NCBI GenBank assembly: GCA_910586205.1
Contig: CAJUGD010000029.1
Location: forward strand, 1 to 48,518
From: an uncultured Lachnospiraceae bacterium
Lineage (GTDB): Bacteria; Bacillota; Clostridia; Lachnospirales; Lachnospiraceae
DNA: 48,518 nt
Reading direction: 5' to 3'
Shown: one piece after another, positions 39,694-48,518 of the stretch
Layout of the letters: each line of letters starts with the position of its first letter
How positions within the stretch are numbered: the stretch's first letter is position 1
Notes under the pieces: model-generated
The model's input: the letters and a program-made list of their open reading frames with translations, nothing else
What the model was told of the DNA's origin: nothing
Database searches by the model: none
Made by a program: the position numbers and the translations under genes

Positions 39694-40824
39694 ATGAATA
39701 GTAAAACAAATCACGAAAACACCCTTTGCAGGGAACAAGACATCCATTACATGAATCACGCCATCAGCCTGGCAAAGCTGGGACTAGGATGGACAAACCC
39801 CAACCCTATAGTTGGAGCAGTGATTGTAAAAGAAGGAAGAATCATCGGAGAAGGGTATCATGCCCGGTACGGAGAACTTCATGCAGAGCGCAATGCCATT
39901 CACTCTCTGACAGAATCAGCACAAGGGGCAACCATGTACGTGACGCTGGAGCCCTGTTGCCACTATGGAAAGACTCCGCCTTGTACCGAAGCAATATTGC
40001 AGCAGGGAATCCGCCGGGTAGTCATCGGTTCTGGGGATCCAAATCCTAATGTAGCCGGAAAAGGCGCGGCGCTTCTCAAAGAGGCAGGGGTGATTGTAGA
40101 AGAAGGATTGATGCGGGAAGAATGTGACCGGCTGAATCCTGTATTTTTCCATTATATTACAACAGGAATGCCTTATGTGGTCATGAAATACGCCATGACA
40201 TTAGACGGAAAAATCGCCACCCATACCGGCGCTTCCAAATGGATTACAGGTGAAAAAGCACGTAACCAGGTTCAGGAGATGCGCCACCAATATATGGGAA
40301 TCTTAGCGGGGATCGGAACCGTGCTGAAGGATGACCCCATGCTGAATGTCAGGCTGGAAGGAAAGAAAAGCCCTGTGCGGATTATCTGCGACAGCCGGCT
40401 TCGGATCCCTTTAGACAGCCAAATCTGTCAGACAGCCAGGCAATATCCGACCCTTGTAGCTTGTGGGGAAGGCAGCCAGAAAGCTGCTGCCAAGCTTGAA
40501 GAAGCCGGCATAGAAATAATCTCTGTTCCAGACTCCCAGGGGCGGGTGGATTTAAAAAGGCTGATGGCTGAATTAGGACGCAGAAAAATTGACAGTGTAT
40601 TGATAGAAGGAGGCGGGGAGCTGAATGAAAGCGCCCTAAGAGCAGGAATCGTACAGGAGCTAAAGGTATTTGTGGCGCCTAAGCTCTTTGGAGGAAGCGC
40701 CGCCTTCTCTCCGGTAACCGGTCCCGGAATTTCCCTGCCCCATGACGCATGGAATGCAGCATTGGAAAAGGTATCGGCTATAGGAGAAGATTTGCTGCTA
40801 GAGTATAAAGTAAACACTTTTTAG
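39694..40824 (+). CDS. ribD: riboflavin biosynthesis deaminase/reductase RibD
   Basis: 376 aa, full-length bifunctional enzyme. The N-terminal deaminase has the zinc site HAERNAI (His63, Glu65) and EPCCHYGKTPPC (Cys88, Cys97). The C-terminal reductase starts at PYVVMKYAMTLDGKIATHTGASKWITG and ends with SVLIEGGGELNESALRAG. It converts the GTP-cyclohydrolase product to the ribitylaminopyrimidine in riboflavin synthesis. ribE, ribBA and ribH are not next to it, unlike most clostridial rib operons. Own promoter; convergent with the kinase gene, a perfect hairpin between. Confidence 0.95.
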   Translation: MNSKTNHENTLCREQDIHYMNHAISLAKLGLGWTNPNPIVGAVIVKEGRIIGEGYHARYGELHAERNAIHSLTESAQGATMYVTLEPCCHYGKTPPCTEAILQQGIRRVVIGSGDPNPNVAGKGAALLKEAGVIVEEGLMREECDRLNPVFFHYITTGMPYVVMKYAMTLDGKIATHTGASKWITGEKARNQVQEMRHQYMGILAGIGTVLKDDPMLNVRLEGKKSPVRIICDSRLRIPLDSQICQTARQYPTLVACGEGSQKAAAKLEEAGIEIISVPDSQGRVDLKRLMAELGRRKIDSVLIEGGGELNESALRAGIVQELKVFVAPKLFGGSAAFSPVTGPGISLPHDAWNAALEKVSAIGEDLLLEYKVNTF

Positions 40825-40855
40825 TCAGTATTGTTTCCTGGAACTTACTCTTAGA

Positions 40856-40898
40856 AGACAAGGGAACACAAGGCTCTGAACCTTGTGTTCCCTTGTCT
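40856..40898. terminator. perfect 18-bp hairpin between convergent ribD and kinase genes
   Basis: AGACAAGGGAACACAAGG (40856-40873), a 7-base loop CTCTGAA, then the exact inverse 40881-40898. It lies between two convergent stop codons 88 bases apart and is most likely a bidirectional terminator, though neither side has a T tract. Confidence 0.6.
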
Positions 40899-40912
40899 GC
40901 CAGGATCCCCCG

Positions 40913-42568
40913 TCACACCTTAAAACAGCTCCCCCCAATAAACTCCCGCAAAATAGAATTTCTCGGAATGTCCTCGCTGCTGACTCCCAGGAAATAATCC
41001 AGGAATTTCAAAAGCCTTTTCGCCTCTAAGTATTCTCTGCTGTTTCGGGGCACGCTGAACAGAATAGGCTCTGCATACTGTTTTAACACTGCCAATTCAT
41101 ACACCAAAGCAGAGTTAAACATCACATCCGCTTCCTCTTGATACGGGAAGATATTCTGTTCTTCCCCGCGCCGCACAGACGGCCACCTGCGGATCGTATC
41201 CTGGGCAGACGCCCCCCTGGTCCTTGCATCCCTTACCATCCGGCGGATCAGACGCCCGTCCGTAGTGGGAATCCGGTTATGATCATCAATATTAAGCTGG
41301 GTCAGTGCGCTGATGTAAATCTTAAACTTGTTCTCTTTGGGAAGGCTGTAGGACAGTTCTTCATTCAGGCAATGGATCCCCTCGATCACCAGAATATCCT
41401 CTGGCCCCAAAGTCAGCTTATTCCCCTTGTATTCCCGTTCCCCGCTGATAAAATTATATTCCGGAAGCTCTACTGTCTCTCCTGACAAAAGGTTCTGCAT
41501 ATCCTGATTAAACTGCTTCACATCAATACATTTTAAAGATTCATAGTCATAGTTGCCGTTTTCATCCCTGGGGCTGTCTGCCCGGTTGACAAAATAATTG
41601 TCCACTCCAATGGGATGAGGGGTAAGTCCTTTTGCCTGGAGCTGGGTAGAAAGACGGTGGGAAAAGGTGGTTTTCCCTGAGGATGAGGGGCCTGCGATCA
41701 TCACGAACTTTACCCCTGGCCTTTTTGCAATCTGCTCTGCAATATCCCCCATCTTTTTCTCCATCAAAGCTTCCTGAATCAGAATCAATTCATTCATCCG
41801 GCCTTTGGTGATCCGCTCATTGAGGGCGCCCACATTGGCCACCTGCATCTTTCGTCCCCATTCCTCTGACTCCTGAAGGGTCCGAAACAGTTTTTCCTGG
41901 GGTGCAAATACCGGAACCTTCTTTGGATCTGACATTTCCGGTAAAAGAAGCACAATGCCATGCCGATAAAGCATCACATCAAAATATTGTAAGGACTCTG
42001 TATTCTGCACCATGTACCCGTAATAATAATCCTCAAACCCATCCAGATTATAAATATTCACGCGGGATACCCGCCGGTACATAAACAGCCGCTCTTTATT
42101 ATACATTTTATACCGGTGGAACAGATCAATGGCTTCGTCTGTACTCACATTCCGCTTCATAATGGGCATTTTCGCGTCCACATACTGCCTCATCTTTGCC
42201 TTGACCTGGTTGACTAAGCTCTCATCCAGAACAAAGTCTCCCTTCGGCTCCACAAACAAACCTCCTCCAATGGAAAAATCCACTGTCACATTTGTCAGCC
42301 TTTCACTTCCCACCACCTCATAAAATGCTTTCATCAGCAAAAGGGTCACGCTCCGCTGGTAAGTCTGCATCCCCGGCTTATCTTTTGCCGTCAGAAAATG
42401 GATCTCCGTCCCGTCCCGAACCACCTTGTGAAGCTCCTGAAGCTTTCCATTGACAAAGGCCAGAAGAATCTCATTTTCAAATCTGTTCTGAAATTCTCTT
42501 GCCGCGTCTTTAAGAAGCGTCCCCACCTCGTACTCCCGCCTCTCGTTTTCCACTGTAACCTGTACCAT
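40913..42568 (-). CDS. TGS-domain nucleoside (uridine kinase-like) kinase
   Basis: 551 aa. Residues 1-60 form a TGS-like domain (VQVTVENERREYEVGTLLKDAAREF), 60-250 a region like the threonyl-tRNA synthetase second additional domain (HRYKMYNKERLFMYRRVSRVNI), then a uridine kinase/PRK domain with Walker A GPSSSGKT at 293-300 and LVIEGIHCLNEEL. This fusion is widespread in clostridia and usually called nucleoside kinase or uridine kinase. The substrate is not proved. It probably phosphorylates a nucleoside with ATP in the cytoplasm, with the synthetase-like half as a regulatory or RNA-sensing part. Confidence 0.9.
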   Translation of the reverse strand: MVQVTVENERREYEVGTLLKDAAREFQNRFENEILLAFVNGKLQELHKVVRDGTEIHFLTAKDKPGMQTYQRSVTLLLMKAFYEVVGSERLTNVTVDFSIGGGLFVEPKGDFVLDESLVNQVKAKMRQYVDAKMPIMKRNVSTDEAIDLFHRYKMYNKERLFMYRRVSRVNIYNLDGFEDYYYGYMVQNTESLQYFDVMLYRHGIVLLLPEMSDPKKVPVFAPQEKLFRTLQESEEWGRKMQVANVGALNERITKGRMNELILIQEALMEKKMGDIAEQIAKRPGVKFVMIAGPSSSGKTTFSHRLSTQLQAKGLTPHPIGVDNYFVNRADSPRDENGNYDYESLKCIDVKQFNQDMQNLLSGETVELPEYNFISGEREYKGNKLTLGPEDILVIEGIHCLNEELSYSLPKENKFKIYISALTQLNIDDHNRIPTTDGRLIRRMVRDARTRGASAQDTIRRWPSVRRGEEQNIFPYQEEADVMFNSALVYELAVLKQYAEPILFSVPRNSREYLEAKRLLKFLDYFLGVSSEDIPRNSILREFIGGSCFKV

Positions 42569-42627
42569 ACTTTGCCTCCTCCTTTATGTTATGATGTATT
42601 TTCTAAGTCTCCCCACATCTGGCAAAA

Positions 42628-43428
42628 TCATATCACCTGCACGGGCATTCTTTTTTCTTCCATAATCACCTGAAGATCTGCTCCGGGAAGCTTTTCTAAA
42701 TATTCCTTCATAAAAGACATGAAAATATGCTCTAGTCCATAGTGTCCGGCATCAATCACTGCCATCCCCTGAGCCGCTGCGTCAATCCCGCTGTGATGGC
42801 CGATATCCCCTGTAATTAGAACTTCAGCCCCTTTGGCAAGTCCATGTGCAATCATGCTGCCTCCGGCTCCCGGAGACACGGCCGCCCGGCTCACCGGCCC
42901 CTTTATCTGCTCCATCCCATATACCGTCACAAAAGGCAGTCCGAACCGCTCCTTCACAAGCCCTGCCAGTTCCTTCACTGTCATGGCCTTCCAAAGACAC
43001 CCTACCTTGCCAATGCCAAAAAGCATACCGTCCTTTTCCCCTGTAACCTCAAGAGGTGCCTCAGCCAGAAGCCCCAGCCGCTCTGCCGCCAAATCCGCCA
43101 TGCACCCCGGTGCGCTGTCAAAGTTGGTGTGCATGGCCACATAGCAGAGATCCGCCTGGATCATGCGCAGGATTCTCCTGCTGACAAAGTCCTCGTCATT
43201 TACCTTTTTAAGCGCCTTAAAAATCAAAGGATGGTGGGTCAAAAGCAAGTCCGCCTTTTCTTCTATGGCCTGATCTACAGCCTCATCCGTGGCATCCAGC
43301 GCCACAAACACCTTATGGATCTCCTTATCTGCCCTCCCGGCCAGAAATCCTGGATTATCCCAGTCACAGGCATATTCCGCAGGAGCCAATTCCTCCAGCC
43401 TTTTTAACAATTCCCTGCATCTCATCAT
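42628..43428 (-). CDS. Nif3-like dinuclear metal centre protein
   Basis: 266 aa, the short form without the central PII-like insert. CDWDNPGFLAGR at the N-terminus, LLLTHHPLIF with the metal-binding HH, VAMHTNFDSAPGCMAD and GDIGHHSGIDAAAQGMAVIDAGHYGLEHIF carry the metal ligands of the YqfO/Nif3 family. Hexameric; a GTP cyclohydrolase-like or hydrolase role has been proposed but is unsettled. The ATG overlaps the trmK stop (ATGA), a conserved clostridial pairing. Confidence 0.93.
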   Translation of the reverse strand: MMRCRELLKRLEELAPAEYACDWDNPGFLAGRADKEIHKVFVALDATDEAVDQAIEEKADLLLTHHPLIFKALKKVNDEDFVSRRILRMIQADLCYVAMHTNFDSAPGCMADLAAERLGLLAEAPLEVTGEKDGMLFGIGKVGCLWKAMTVKELAGLVKERFGLPFVTVYGMEQIKGPVSRAAVSPGAGGSMIAHGLAKGAEVLITGDIGHHSGIDAAAQGMAVIDAGHYGLEHIFMSFMKEYLEKLPGADLQVIMEEKRMPVQVI

Positions 43429-44150
43429 AAAATCTCCTGTTTTGTATTCAGCCTTTTCTGCACATTTTCAGCCTCTCCAAGCCGCCTCTCCACATCTTCA
43501 AGCCTTTTCATTGCCGCCTCTCCCCTGCTGTCCAGAAGCTTTTCCCGAATCTTCAAAAGCTGCGCCCTTTCTTGTTCCAGAAACTCTCTCAGTATGGGAT
43601 CCTTTTTTCGAATCAGCGCTTCTCCGTACCGAAGGCAATCATTCTCCCCCATATGCCCCTTTTCTGCTGCCATCACCACGTAATACTTTCCGTCTTCTTT
43701 TACCATCACCTCATCTTGGATGGCAAGGCCCAGCTCCCCAAGGCCCCTGCGAAACAAAAAAAGCTCTGACTGAGGCGAAAGGATCCAGCATTTTACAGAA
43801 TCTCTTACATGGACCCCCTCCCTTAATATTCTCAGCATAAGCTCTCCGCCCATCCCAGAAAGAATCACCACATCTGCCTCTCCCGGTGACAAGAGGGACA
43901 GTCCGTCGCTAAGGCGCAGCTCAATCCTGTCCTTTAACCCCCGCTCCCTTACATGCTCCCTGGCCCGAAGAAGGGGACCTCTGCCCACGTCCATGGCCAG
44001 CGCCCTTTTCACAATTCCCCTCTCCACCAATGCAATCGGCACAAATCCATGATCCGTCCCCACATCTGCGGCCGTGATTTCCTTTTCCTTTTGGGATGCC
44101 CACACAGAGACCATCCCTATTATGGTCTCCAGTCTCTTTGATAATCTCAT
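43425..44150 (-). CDS. trmK: tRNA (adenine22-N1)-methyltransferase TrmK
   Basis: 241 aa. RLETIIGMV then TAADVGTDHGFVPIALVERG is the SAM-binding motif, with ALAMDVGRGPLLRARE and LRLSDGLSLLSPGEADVVILSGMGGELM, the GMGG signature of TrmK/YqfN. It methylates N1 of A22 in tRNA. The C-terminal coiled-coil-like tail (EQERAQLLKIREKLLDSRG) is typical. It lies between rpoD and nif3 as in other clostridia. Confidence 0.93.
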   Translation of the reverse strand: MRLSKRLETIIGMVSVWASQKEKEITAADVGTDHGFVPIALVERGIVKRALAMDVGRGPLLRAREHVRERGLKDRIELRLSDGLSLLSPGEADVVILSGMGGELMLRILREGVHVRDSVKCWILSPQSELFLFRRGLGELGLAIQDEVMVKEDGKYYVVMAAEKGHMGENDCLRYGEALIRKKDPILREFLEQERAQLLKIREKLLDSRGEAAMKRLEDVERRLGEAENVQKRLNTKQEIL

Positions 44151-44199
44151 ATCAGGCTCCGTCTCACTACATTTCTTCCTTTTCCAGCCAAATAATGTC

Positions 44200-45318
44200 T
44201 TAATCCAGATAATCCTTCAGCTTTTTGCTTCTGCTCGGGTGACGCAGCTTTCGCAGCGCCTTTGCCTCAATCTGCCGGATCCTCTCCCTGGTGACAGAAA
44301 ATACCTTTCCCACTTCCTCAAGGGTCCTGGGCCTGCCGTCGTCTAATCCGAACCTTAACCGCAGTACTTTCTGCTCTCTCTCTGTCAAGGTCTCCAAAGC
44401 CTCCATAAGCTGTTCCCGCAAAAGGGTGAAGGTAGCCTGATCCGCCGGCACTGCCACCTGATCATCCTGGATAAAATCTCCTAAATGGCTGTCCTCCTCC
44501 TCCCCGATAGGAGTCTCTAAGGACACCGGCTCTTGGGCAATCTTTTGAATCTCATTCACCCGCTCCGGCGGCAAATCCATCTTGGCTGCAATCTCCTCCA
44601 CAGAAGGCTCCCTTCCCAGCTCCTGCACAAGCTGTCTCTGGGTACGGATCAGCCGGTTAATGGTCTCCACCATATGAACCGGAATCCTAATCGTCCTGGC
44701 CTGGTCTGCAATGGATCGGGTAATGGCCTGACGGATCCACCAGGTAGCATACGTGCTGAACTTATACCCTTTTCGGTAATCAAACTTTTCCACTGCCTTA
44801 ATAAGCCCCAGATTGCCCTCCTGAATCAAATCCAAAAACTGCATTCCCCGGCCCACATACCTTTTGGCAATGCTGACTACCAGCCTTAGATTCGCCTCTG
44901 CAAGCTGCTTTGTCGCCTCCTTGTCCCCCATCTCCATCCGCTTTGCCAGCTCAATCTCCGCCTCTGTGGATAAAAGCGGAATCTTCCCGATCTCTTTTAA
45001 GTACATTCGGACCGGATCCTCCACCCCCACGCCATCCGGCACAGACAGATCCATGTCCTCTACATTGATATCTTCCTCGTTTTCCAGTTCTTCTTCCAAA
45101 AACAGCTCCGGGTCAATATCATCTTCCTCTCCCATGCGCAGCACGTCCACTTTATTTCGATCCAAAAAATCATAGATTCTGTCCAGCTTATCCGGATCCA
45201 AAATCTCTCCTCGAAAAAAGTCCAGAATCTCCCGATTCTCCAGAACATTCTTTTTTTTCCTGGCTGCTTCCAGCAAAAGAATCAGTTTCTCCTCCAGTGT
45301 CTGTGTACGTTCTTCCAT
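44200..45318 (-). CDS. rpoD: primary sigma factor RpoD (SigA)
   Basis: 372 aa, typical for Gram-positive SigA. The N-terminal region 1.1-like helix bundle is acidic (EEDDIDPELFLEEELENEED). Region 1.2/2: DPVRMYLKEIGKIPLLS and AEANLRLVVSIAKRYVGRGM, FLDLIQEGNLGL, KFSTYATWWIRQAITRSI (-10 recognition). Region 3: GREPSVEEIAAKM. Region 4: LRLRFGLDDGRPRTLEEVGKVF and TRERIRQIEAKALRKLR (-35 recognition). It directs core RNA polymerase to housekeeping promoters, including those called in this window. It follows dnaG as in the macromolecular synthesis operon. Confidence 0.98.
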   Translation of the reverse strand: MEERTQTLEEKLILLLEAARKKKNVLENREILDFFRGEILDPDKLDRIYDFLDRNKVDVLRMGEEDDIDPELFLEEELENEEDINVEDMDLSVPDGVGVEDPVRMYLKEIGKIPLLSTEAEIELAKRMEMGDKEATKQLAEANLRLVVSIAKRYVGRGMQFLDLIQEGNLGLIKAVEKFDYRKGYKFSTYATWWIRQAITRSIADQARTIRIPVHMVETINRLIRTQRQLVQELGREPSVEEIAAKMDLPPERVNEIQKIAQEPVSLETPIGEEEDSHLGDFIQDDQVAVPADQATFTLLREQLMEALETLTEREQKVLRLRFGLDDGRPRTLEEVGKVFSVTRERIRQIEAKALRKLRHPSRSKKLKDYLD

Positions 45319-45380
45319 GTCTGTCCGCCTTTCCTATCCCGCCCCAGTCTCTTTCCTGTCTGCTGCGGGCAAAAATCCAA

Positions 45381-47162
45381 CTAAATCATGATTGTAATCC
45401 TGCCAAGTTCTGCCTGTGCCTGAATGATCCTCTGCAATTCTCCTATATCTGACGCATTCCGGCTGGCATAGTCTAAGCTGTTCTTTTTCACCCGGTATAC
45501 CACGTCTGAGAAAGCCTTTTTCTGCTCCTCATTTCCCAGGGACTCATCCAGACGTGCATGGAACAGCCCGGCCACCTGTCGGGACTGTTCTTCATCCTGA
45601 ATAAAATGGTTCAAAATCTCAGCAGGATTCACCTTTCCTCCTCGGTGCCCCTCAAATACCAGCCTGGCCACCTGCCGGTATAAAGGTTCCGTAAAATCCT
45701 CCGGCGCGATAATTCCTTCCACCTTTTCAATCAGTTCCTGCCGCTCTATCAGCCATGTCAGCAAAAGCCTCTGAGCCTTCTTGCTTCCGTCATCTTTTTC
45801 CCTCTTTTTTTGATTTTGCCGTTCCTCCCTGACTGCCTGGGCTTGTCTCTCCCTGGCCGCTTTTCTTACCTCTCCCGGCATACTTCCCAGCCGGTTTACC
45901 AGACGCCGCAGATCCTCATAGGGAATCATGTGCTCTCTGGCTACTGCCTGTATATAATTATCTCTCTCCAAAGCCTCCTCAAACTCCAACAGTTTTCTGG
46001 CTGCAGCATTATAAAACCGGGTCTTCTGCTCTGGATCCTCTAACTGATATTCCCGCTTCAATACATCGATTTCAAACAGAAAACTGTTTTTTGCCTTGTC
46101 AATCCTTTCCCGAAATGCATCTGCCCCCATATTTTTGATAAACTCATCCGGATCCTTATAGGGCTTCATATCCAAAACCTTTGTGGATACACCTGCCTCC
46201 TTTAATATGGGAATGGCCCGCAAAGCTGCCTTCACCCCGGCTCCGTCGCTGTCATAGGTTAAGACCACCTGCCCTGTATACCGCTTGATCAGCAATGCGT
46301 GGTGGGATGTAAAAGCAGTTCCTAAAGATGCTATCGCATTGGTAAATCCTGCCTGATGCAAGGCAATCACATCCATATACCCCTCACAGACCAGAAAACA
46401 TTTTTCCCGGCTGGTTCTGGCATAGTTAAGCCCATAGAGATTCCGGCTTTTGTCAAACACCAGGGTTTCAGGAGAATTTAAGTACTTAGGCTCGCCGTCT
46501 CCCATAACCCTTCCTCCAAAGCCTACCACCCGGCTGTTCACATCCATAATCGGAAACATGACCCGGTTCCAGAATTTATCATAGGTTCCCCGCTCCTCAA
46601 TGGCCACCAGACCGCTTTCCTTAAGAATCTCGTCGGAATATCCTTTTGATTTTAAATACTGGTACAAATCATTGCGTGTCTTATTGGAATACCCAAGACC
46701 AAACCGGCGGATAGTATCCTCTTTCAGCTTTCGTCTCATAAAATATTCATATCCGTTCCTTCCCTGAGGCTGATGAAGCTGATAATAAAAATAATTGGCT
46801 GCCAGCTTGTTGATCTCTAAAAGTATGGAACGTTTATCTGCCTTTGCCCTTTCCTCCTTTGTATATTCCACCTCCGGCAGATTTACACCGGCCCGGTCCG
46901 CCAAAAGCTTTAATGCCTCGGGAAAGGGCAGGCTTTCATACTCCATCACAAAGGTAATGGCATTCCCCCCTGCCCCGCATCCAAAGCAGTAATACATCTG
47001 CTTCTGGGGCGACACGGAAAAAGACGGTGACTTTTCATTGTGAAACGGACACAGGCCAAAATAATTGCTGCCCTTTTTCTGCAGCTTCACATAGCCTGAA
47101 ATCACATCCACAATATCGCTTCTCATCCTGACTTCTTCAACGGCTTCCTCCGGATAATACAT
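45381..47162 (-). CDS. dnaG: DNA primase
   Basis: 593 aa. CHC2 zinc finger near the N-terminus (Cys38, His41, Cys59, Cys62 in LCPFHNEKSP and YYCFGCGAGG). The RNA-polymerase core has YLNSPETLVFDKSRNLYGL and the Toprim motif FLVCEGYMDVIALHQAG, with LTYDSDGAG as its second metal site. The C-terminal third is the DnaB-interacting domain. It makes RNA primers for replication. Between dgt and rpoD, its classical place in clostridia. Confidence 0.98.
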   Translation of the reverse strand: MYYPEEAVEEVRMRSDIVDVISGYVKLQKKGSNYFGLCPFHNEKSPSFSVSPQKQMYYCFGCGAGGNAITFVMEYESLPFPEALKLLADRAGVNLPEVEYTKEERAKADKRSILLEINKLAANYFYYQLHQPQGRNGYEYFMRRKLKEDTIRRFGLGYSNKTRNDLYQYLKSKGYSDEILKESGLVAIEERGTYDKFWNRVMFPIMDVNSRVVGFGGRVMGDGEPKYLNSPETLVFDKSRNLYGLNYARTSREKCFLVCEGYMDVIALHQAGFTNAIASLGTAFTSHHALLIKRYTGQVVLTYDSDGAGVKAALRAIPILKEAGVSTKVLDMKPYKDPDEFIKNMGADAFRERIDKAKNSFLFEIDVLKREYQLEDPEQKTRFYNAAARKLLEFEEALERDNYIQAVAREHMIPYEDLRRLVNRLGSMPGEVRKAARERQAQAVREERQNQKKREKDDGSKKAQRLLLTWLIERQELIEKVEGIIAPEDFTEPLYRQVARLVFEGHRGGKVNPAEILNHFIQDEEQSRQVAGLFHARLDESLGNEEQKKAFSDVVYRVKKNSLDYASRNASDIGELQRIIQAQAELGRITIMI

Positions 47163-47237
47163 GAATGCTCCTTTCTGTCTGTCCCCGTTGTCCCTTACTC
47201 CTCAATGCTTTCTGTCAATGGGAACGGTTATGGTATC

Positions 47238-48245
47238 TCAATACTTCCATGCCTGGGGCACAAACAGCTCCTCAAATTTGTAAATCGCATAGCTGTCGCT
47301 CATTCCTGCAATATAATCACAAACAACCCGTTCCTTTTTCTCCCCCCGCTTCTCCATCATCAGAAGATACTCCTCTGGCAGCTTCTTTGGATTCTTCAGA
47401 TAATACTGATACAGAAAGCCAATGAGCTGCTGAGCCTTTTTCTCCTCTGCCTTGGGAACCTCATTCAGATACATATTCTCAAAAAGCCATGTCCGAAGCC
47501 CCTGCATGGCTTCCTGCATCCCTGGAGACATGCGGATCTCCGGCACATCCATGCTGCTTTCAATCAGATCATGGATCATGGTATTAAGCCGCTCCCTCAC
47601 ACTGTGTCCCAACAGAGACGTATAGCACTCCGGAATGTCCTCCTCCTTAAAGATCCTCCCCCGGATGGCATCGTCTATATCATGGTTTATGTAGGCGATC
47701 TTATCCGAAAGGCGCACAATACATCCCTCTAAGGTAGAAGGCTTTCCGCTGGTCCGGTGATTTAAGATCCCATCCCGCACCTCCTTTGTCAGATTCAGCC
47801 CCGCACCGTCCTTTTCCAGAATCTCTACCACCCGCACACTCTGCTTGTAATGGGCAAAGCCATCCGGGCACAGCTCGTCTAAAATCCTTTCTCCGGAATG
47901 GCCAAAAGGCGTGTGCCCTAAGTCATGTCCCAATGCAATGGCTTCGGTAAGGTTCTCATTCATCCTTAAAGCGCGGGCAATGGTTCTGGCGATCTGAGCT
48001 ACCTCCAGGGTATGGGTCAGACGGGTCCGGTAGTGATCCCCCTCCGGCGCTAGAAACACTTGTGTCTTGTGCTTCAGCCTTCGAAATGCCTTGCTGTGAA
48101 GAATCCTGTCTCTGTCACGCTGATACTCCGGGCGGATGTCACACAGAGGCTCCGGCACATCCCTTCCTTTTGTATCTCTGCTGAAAGAAGCATATGGGCT
48201 TAAATACCGGGCTTCCCACTCCTCCTGTGCTTCCCTGATTTTCAT
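47238..48245 (-). CDS. dgt: deoxyguanosinetriphosphate triphosphohydrolase-like protein
   Basis: 335 aa from the ATG at 48245; an in-frame extension to 48302 is not family sequence. DIRPEYQRDRDRILHSKAFRRLKHKTQVF is the dGTPase opening. The HD metal site uses His78 (RTRLTHTLEVAQIARTIA), His107-Asp108 (ALGHDLGHTPFGHSGE) and LSDKIAYINHDIDDA. It splits dNTPs to nucleoside and triphosphate; the short Gram-positive type may prefer other dNTPs than dGTP. First gene of the dgt-dnaG-rpoD block. Confidence 0.93.
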   Translation of the reverse strand: MKIREAQEEWEARYLSPYASFSRDTKGRDVPEPLCDIRPEYQRDRDRILHSKAFRRLKHKTQVFLAPEGDHYRTRLTHTLEVAQIARTIARALRMNENLTEAIALGHDLGHTPFGHSGERILDELCPDGFAHYKQSVRVVEILEKDGAGLNLTKEVRDGILNHRTSGKPSTLEGCIVRLSDKIAYINHDIDDAIRGRIFKEEDIPECYTSLLGHSVRERLNTMIHDLIESSMDVPEIRMSPGMQEAMQGLRTWLFENMYLNEVPKAEEKKAQQLIGFLYQYYLKNPKKLPEEYLLMMEKRGEKKERVVCDYIAGMSDSYAIYKFEELFVPQAWKY

Positions 48246-48320
48246 ACCTTCGCCCCCTTTTGTAATTTCTCCTCTTTTCTCTCCCTTAAAATCTACGCGC
48301 ATATTTTGTCTCTTATGTTC

Positions 48321-48329
48321 ATTATATCA
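48321..48329 (-). promoter_or_regulatory. extended -10 promoter of dgt
   Basis: On the minus strand TGATATAAT, an extended -10 (TGnTATAAT), about 75 bases upstream of the dgt start codon. The -35 at the proper distance is poor, which is tolerated with an extended -10. The remaining sequence to 48518 shows no gene. Confidence 0.55.
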
Positions 48330-48518
48330 TGATTCCTGCATTTTTAGTACTGTTTTTTCTTCCAGCTTTTGTCCCGCTTGTTACGTTTCACAAGAGCCTG
48401 TAAATGCAGCTCCCGCTTAAGCAGCAGGTTTGGCTATATAACTGTAGCTATTTACACAGAACTTAATTTAACTCGTTGTGCTACTTCAATAGAGAAATCT
48501 TAAAAGGCTAAAAAAGCC

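Noticed and set aside
1..48518. CRISPR arrays, prophage, tRNA or rRNA genes
   Set aside because: I saw no regularly spaced repeats, no phage structural or integrase genes, and no tRNA or rRNA sequence in the window.

Overview
The window looks like a chromosomal segment of a Gram-positive, low-to-mid GC Firmicute, most likely a gut Lachnospiraceae (Clostridium cluster XIVa). The support is the dgt-dnaG-rpoD-trmK-nif3 core block with clostridial-type proteins, strong AGGAGG ribosome binding sites, a LoaP-type NusG paralogue in front of a polysaccharide operon, and a tripartite tricarboxylate transporter with a LacI-type regulator. The first ~100 bases are the 5' part of RNase P RNA (rnpB, minus strand), with a clean sigma-A promoter.

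Layout: (1) 0.1-5.3 kb, minus strand: RNA 2'-phosphotransferase KptA, two nucleotidyltransferases, YccF, a LURP-one-like protein, a duplicated-domain lipoprotein and a DUF1349 protein. (2) 5.3-9.3 kb: an AT-rich cassette of a 51-54 aa single-pass membrane peptide and a 1034 aa transmembrane NACHT NTPase, bounded by a palindromic repeat on one side and a strong terminator on the other. (3) 9.4-12.2 kb: nitroreductase, divergent HxlR regulator, flavin reductase, DUF1801 protein, a MITE-like element and a half-copy of the palindromic repeat. (4) 12.2-20.7 kb: a tctB-tctC-tctA-sulfatase-dehydrogenase operon, a divergent LacI-family regulator, a possible group II intron 3' scar and a GH1 beta-glucosidase. 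(5) 21.3-38.9 kb: a large minus-strand exopolysaccharide/capsule operon. It starts with two tandem LoaP antiterminators and a priming glycosyl-phosphate transferase and holds nucleotide-sugar genes (GDP-sugar dehydratase, GDP-fucose synthase-like reductase, GHMP kinase, cupin, UDP-glucuronate epimerase-like), glycosyltransferases, an FkbM methyltransferase, Wzy-like polymerase, Wzx flippase and an asparagine-synthase-like gene. (6) 39.2-48.3 kb: ribD, then the core block nucleoside kinase, nif3, trmK, rpoD, dnaG, dgt.

The most striking signal is upstream of the polysaccharide operon. Perfect 33-bp inverted repeats at 39178-39210 and 39444-39476 enclose 233 bp that carry one excellent sigma-A promoter (TTGCAA-17-TATTAT, 39403-39431). 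In the orientation given, this promoter points away from the operon. Inverting the segment would point it through the leader into loaP. This is the architecture of a phase-variable invertible promoter, here apparently in the OFF state. Within the same operon two genes carry poly-G tracts: G9 near the start of the FkbM methyltransferase (in frame) and G8 inside the asparagine-synthase-like gene, where the reading frame is broken but would be restored by one more G. The locus therefore appears to combine DNA inversion (whole operon), processive antitermination (LoaP) and slipped-strand variation (individual modifications). No recombinase gene is in the window.

Second-rank systems: the membrane-peptide/TM-NACHT cassette is a plausible uncharacterised defence module, and the KptA-nucleotidyltransferase cluster may be an RNA-end-processing system. 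All functional statements come from reading motifs by eye; no database search was run.
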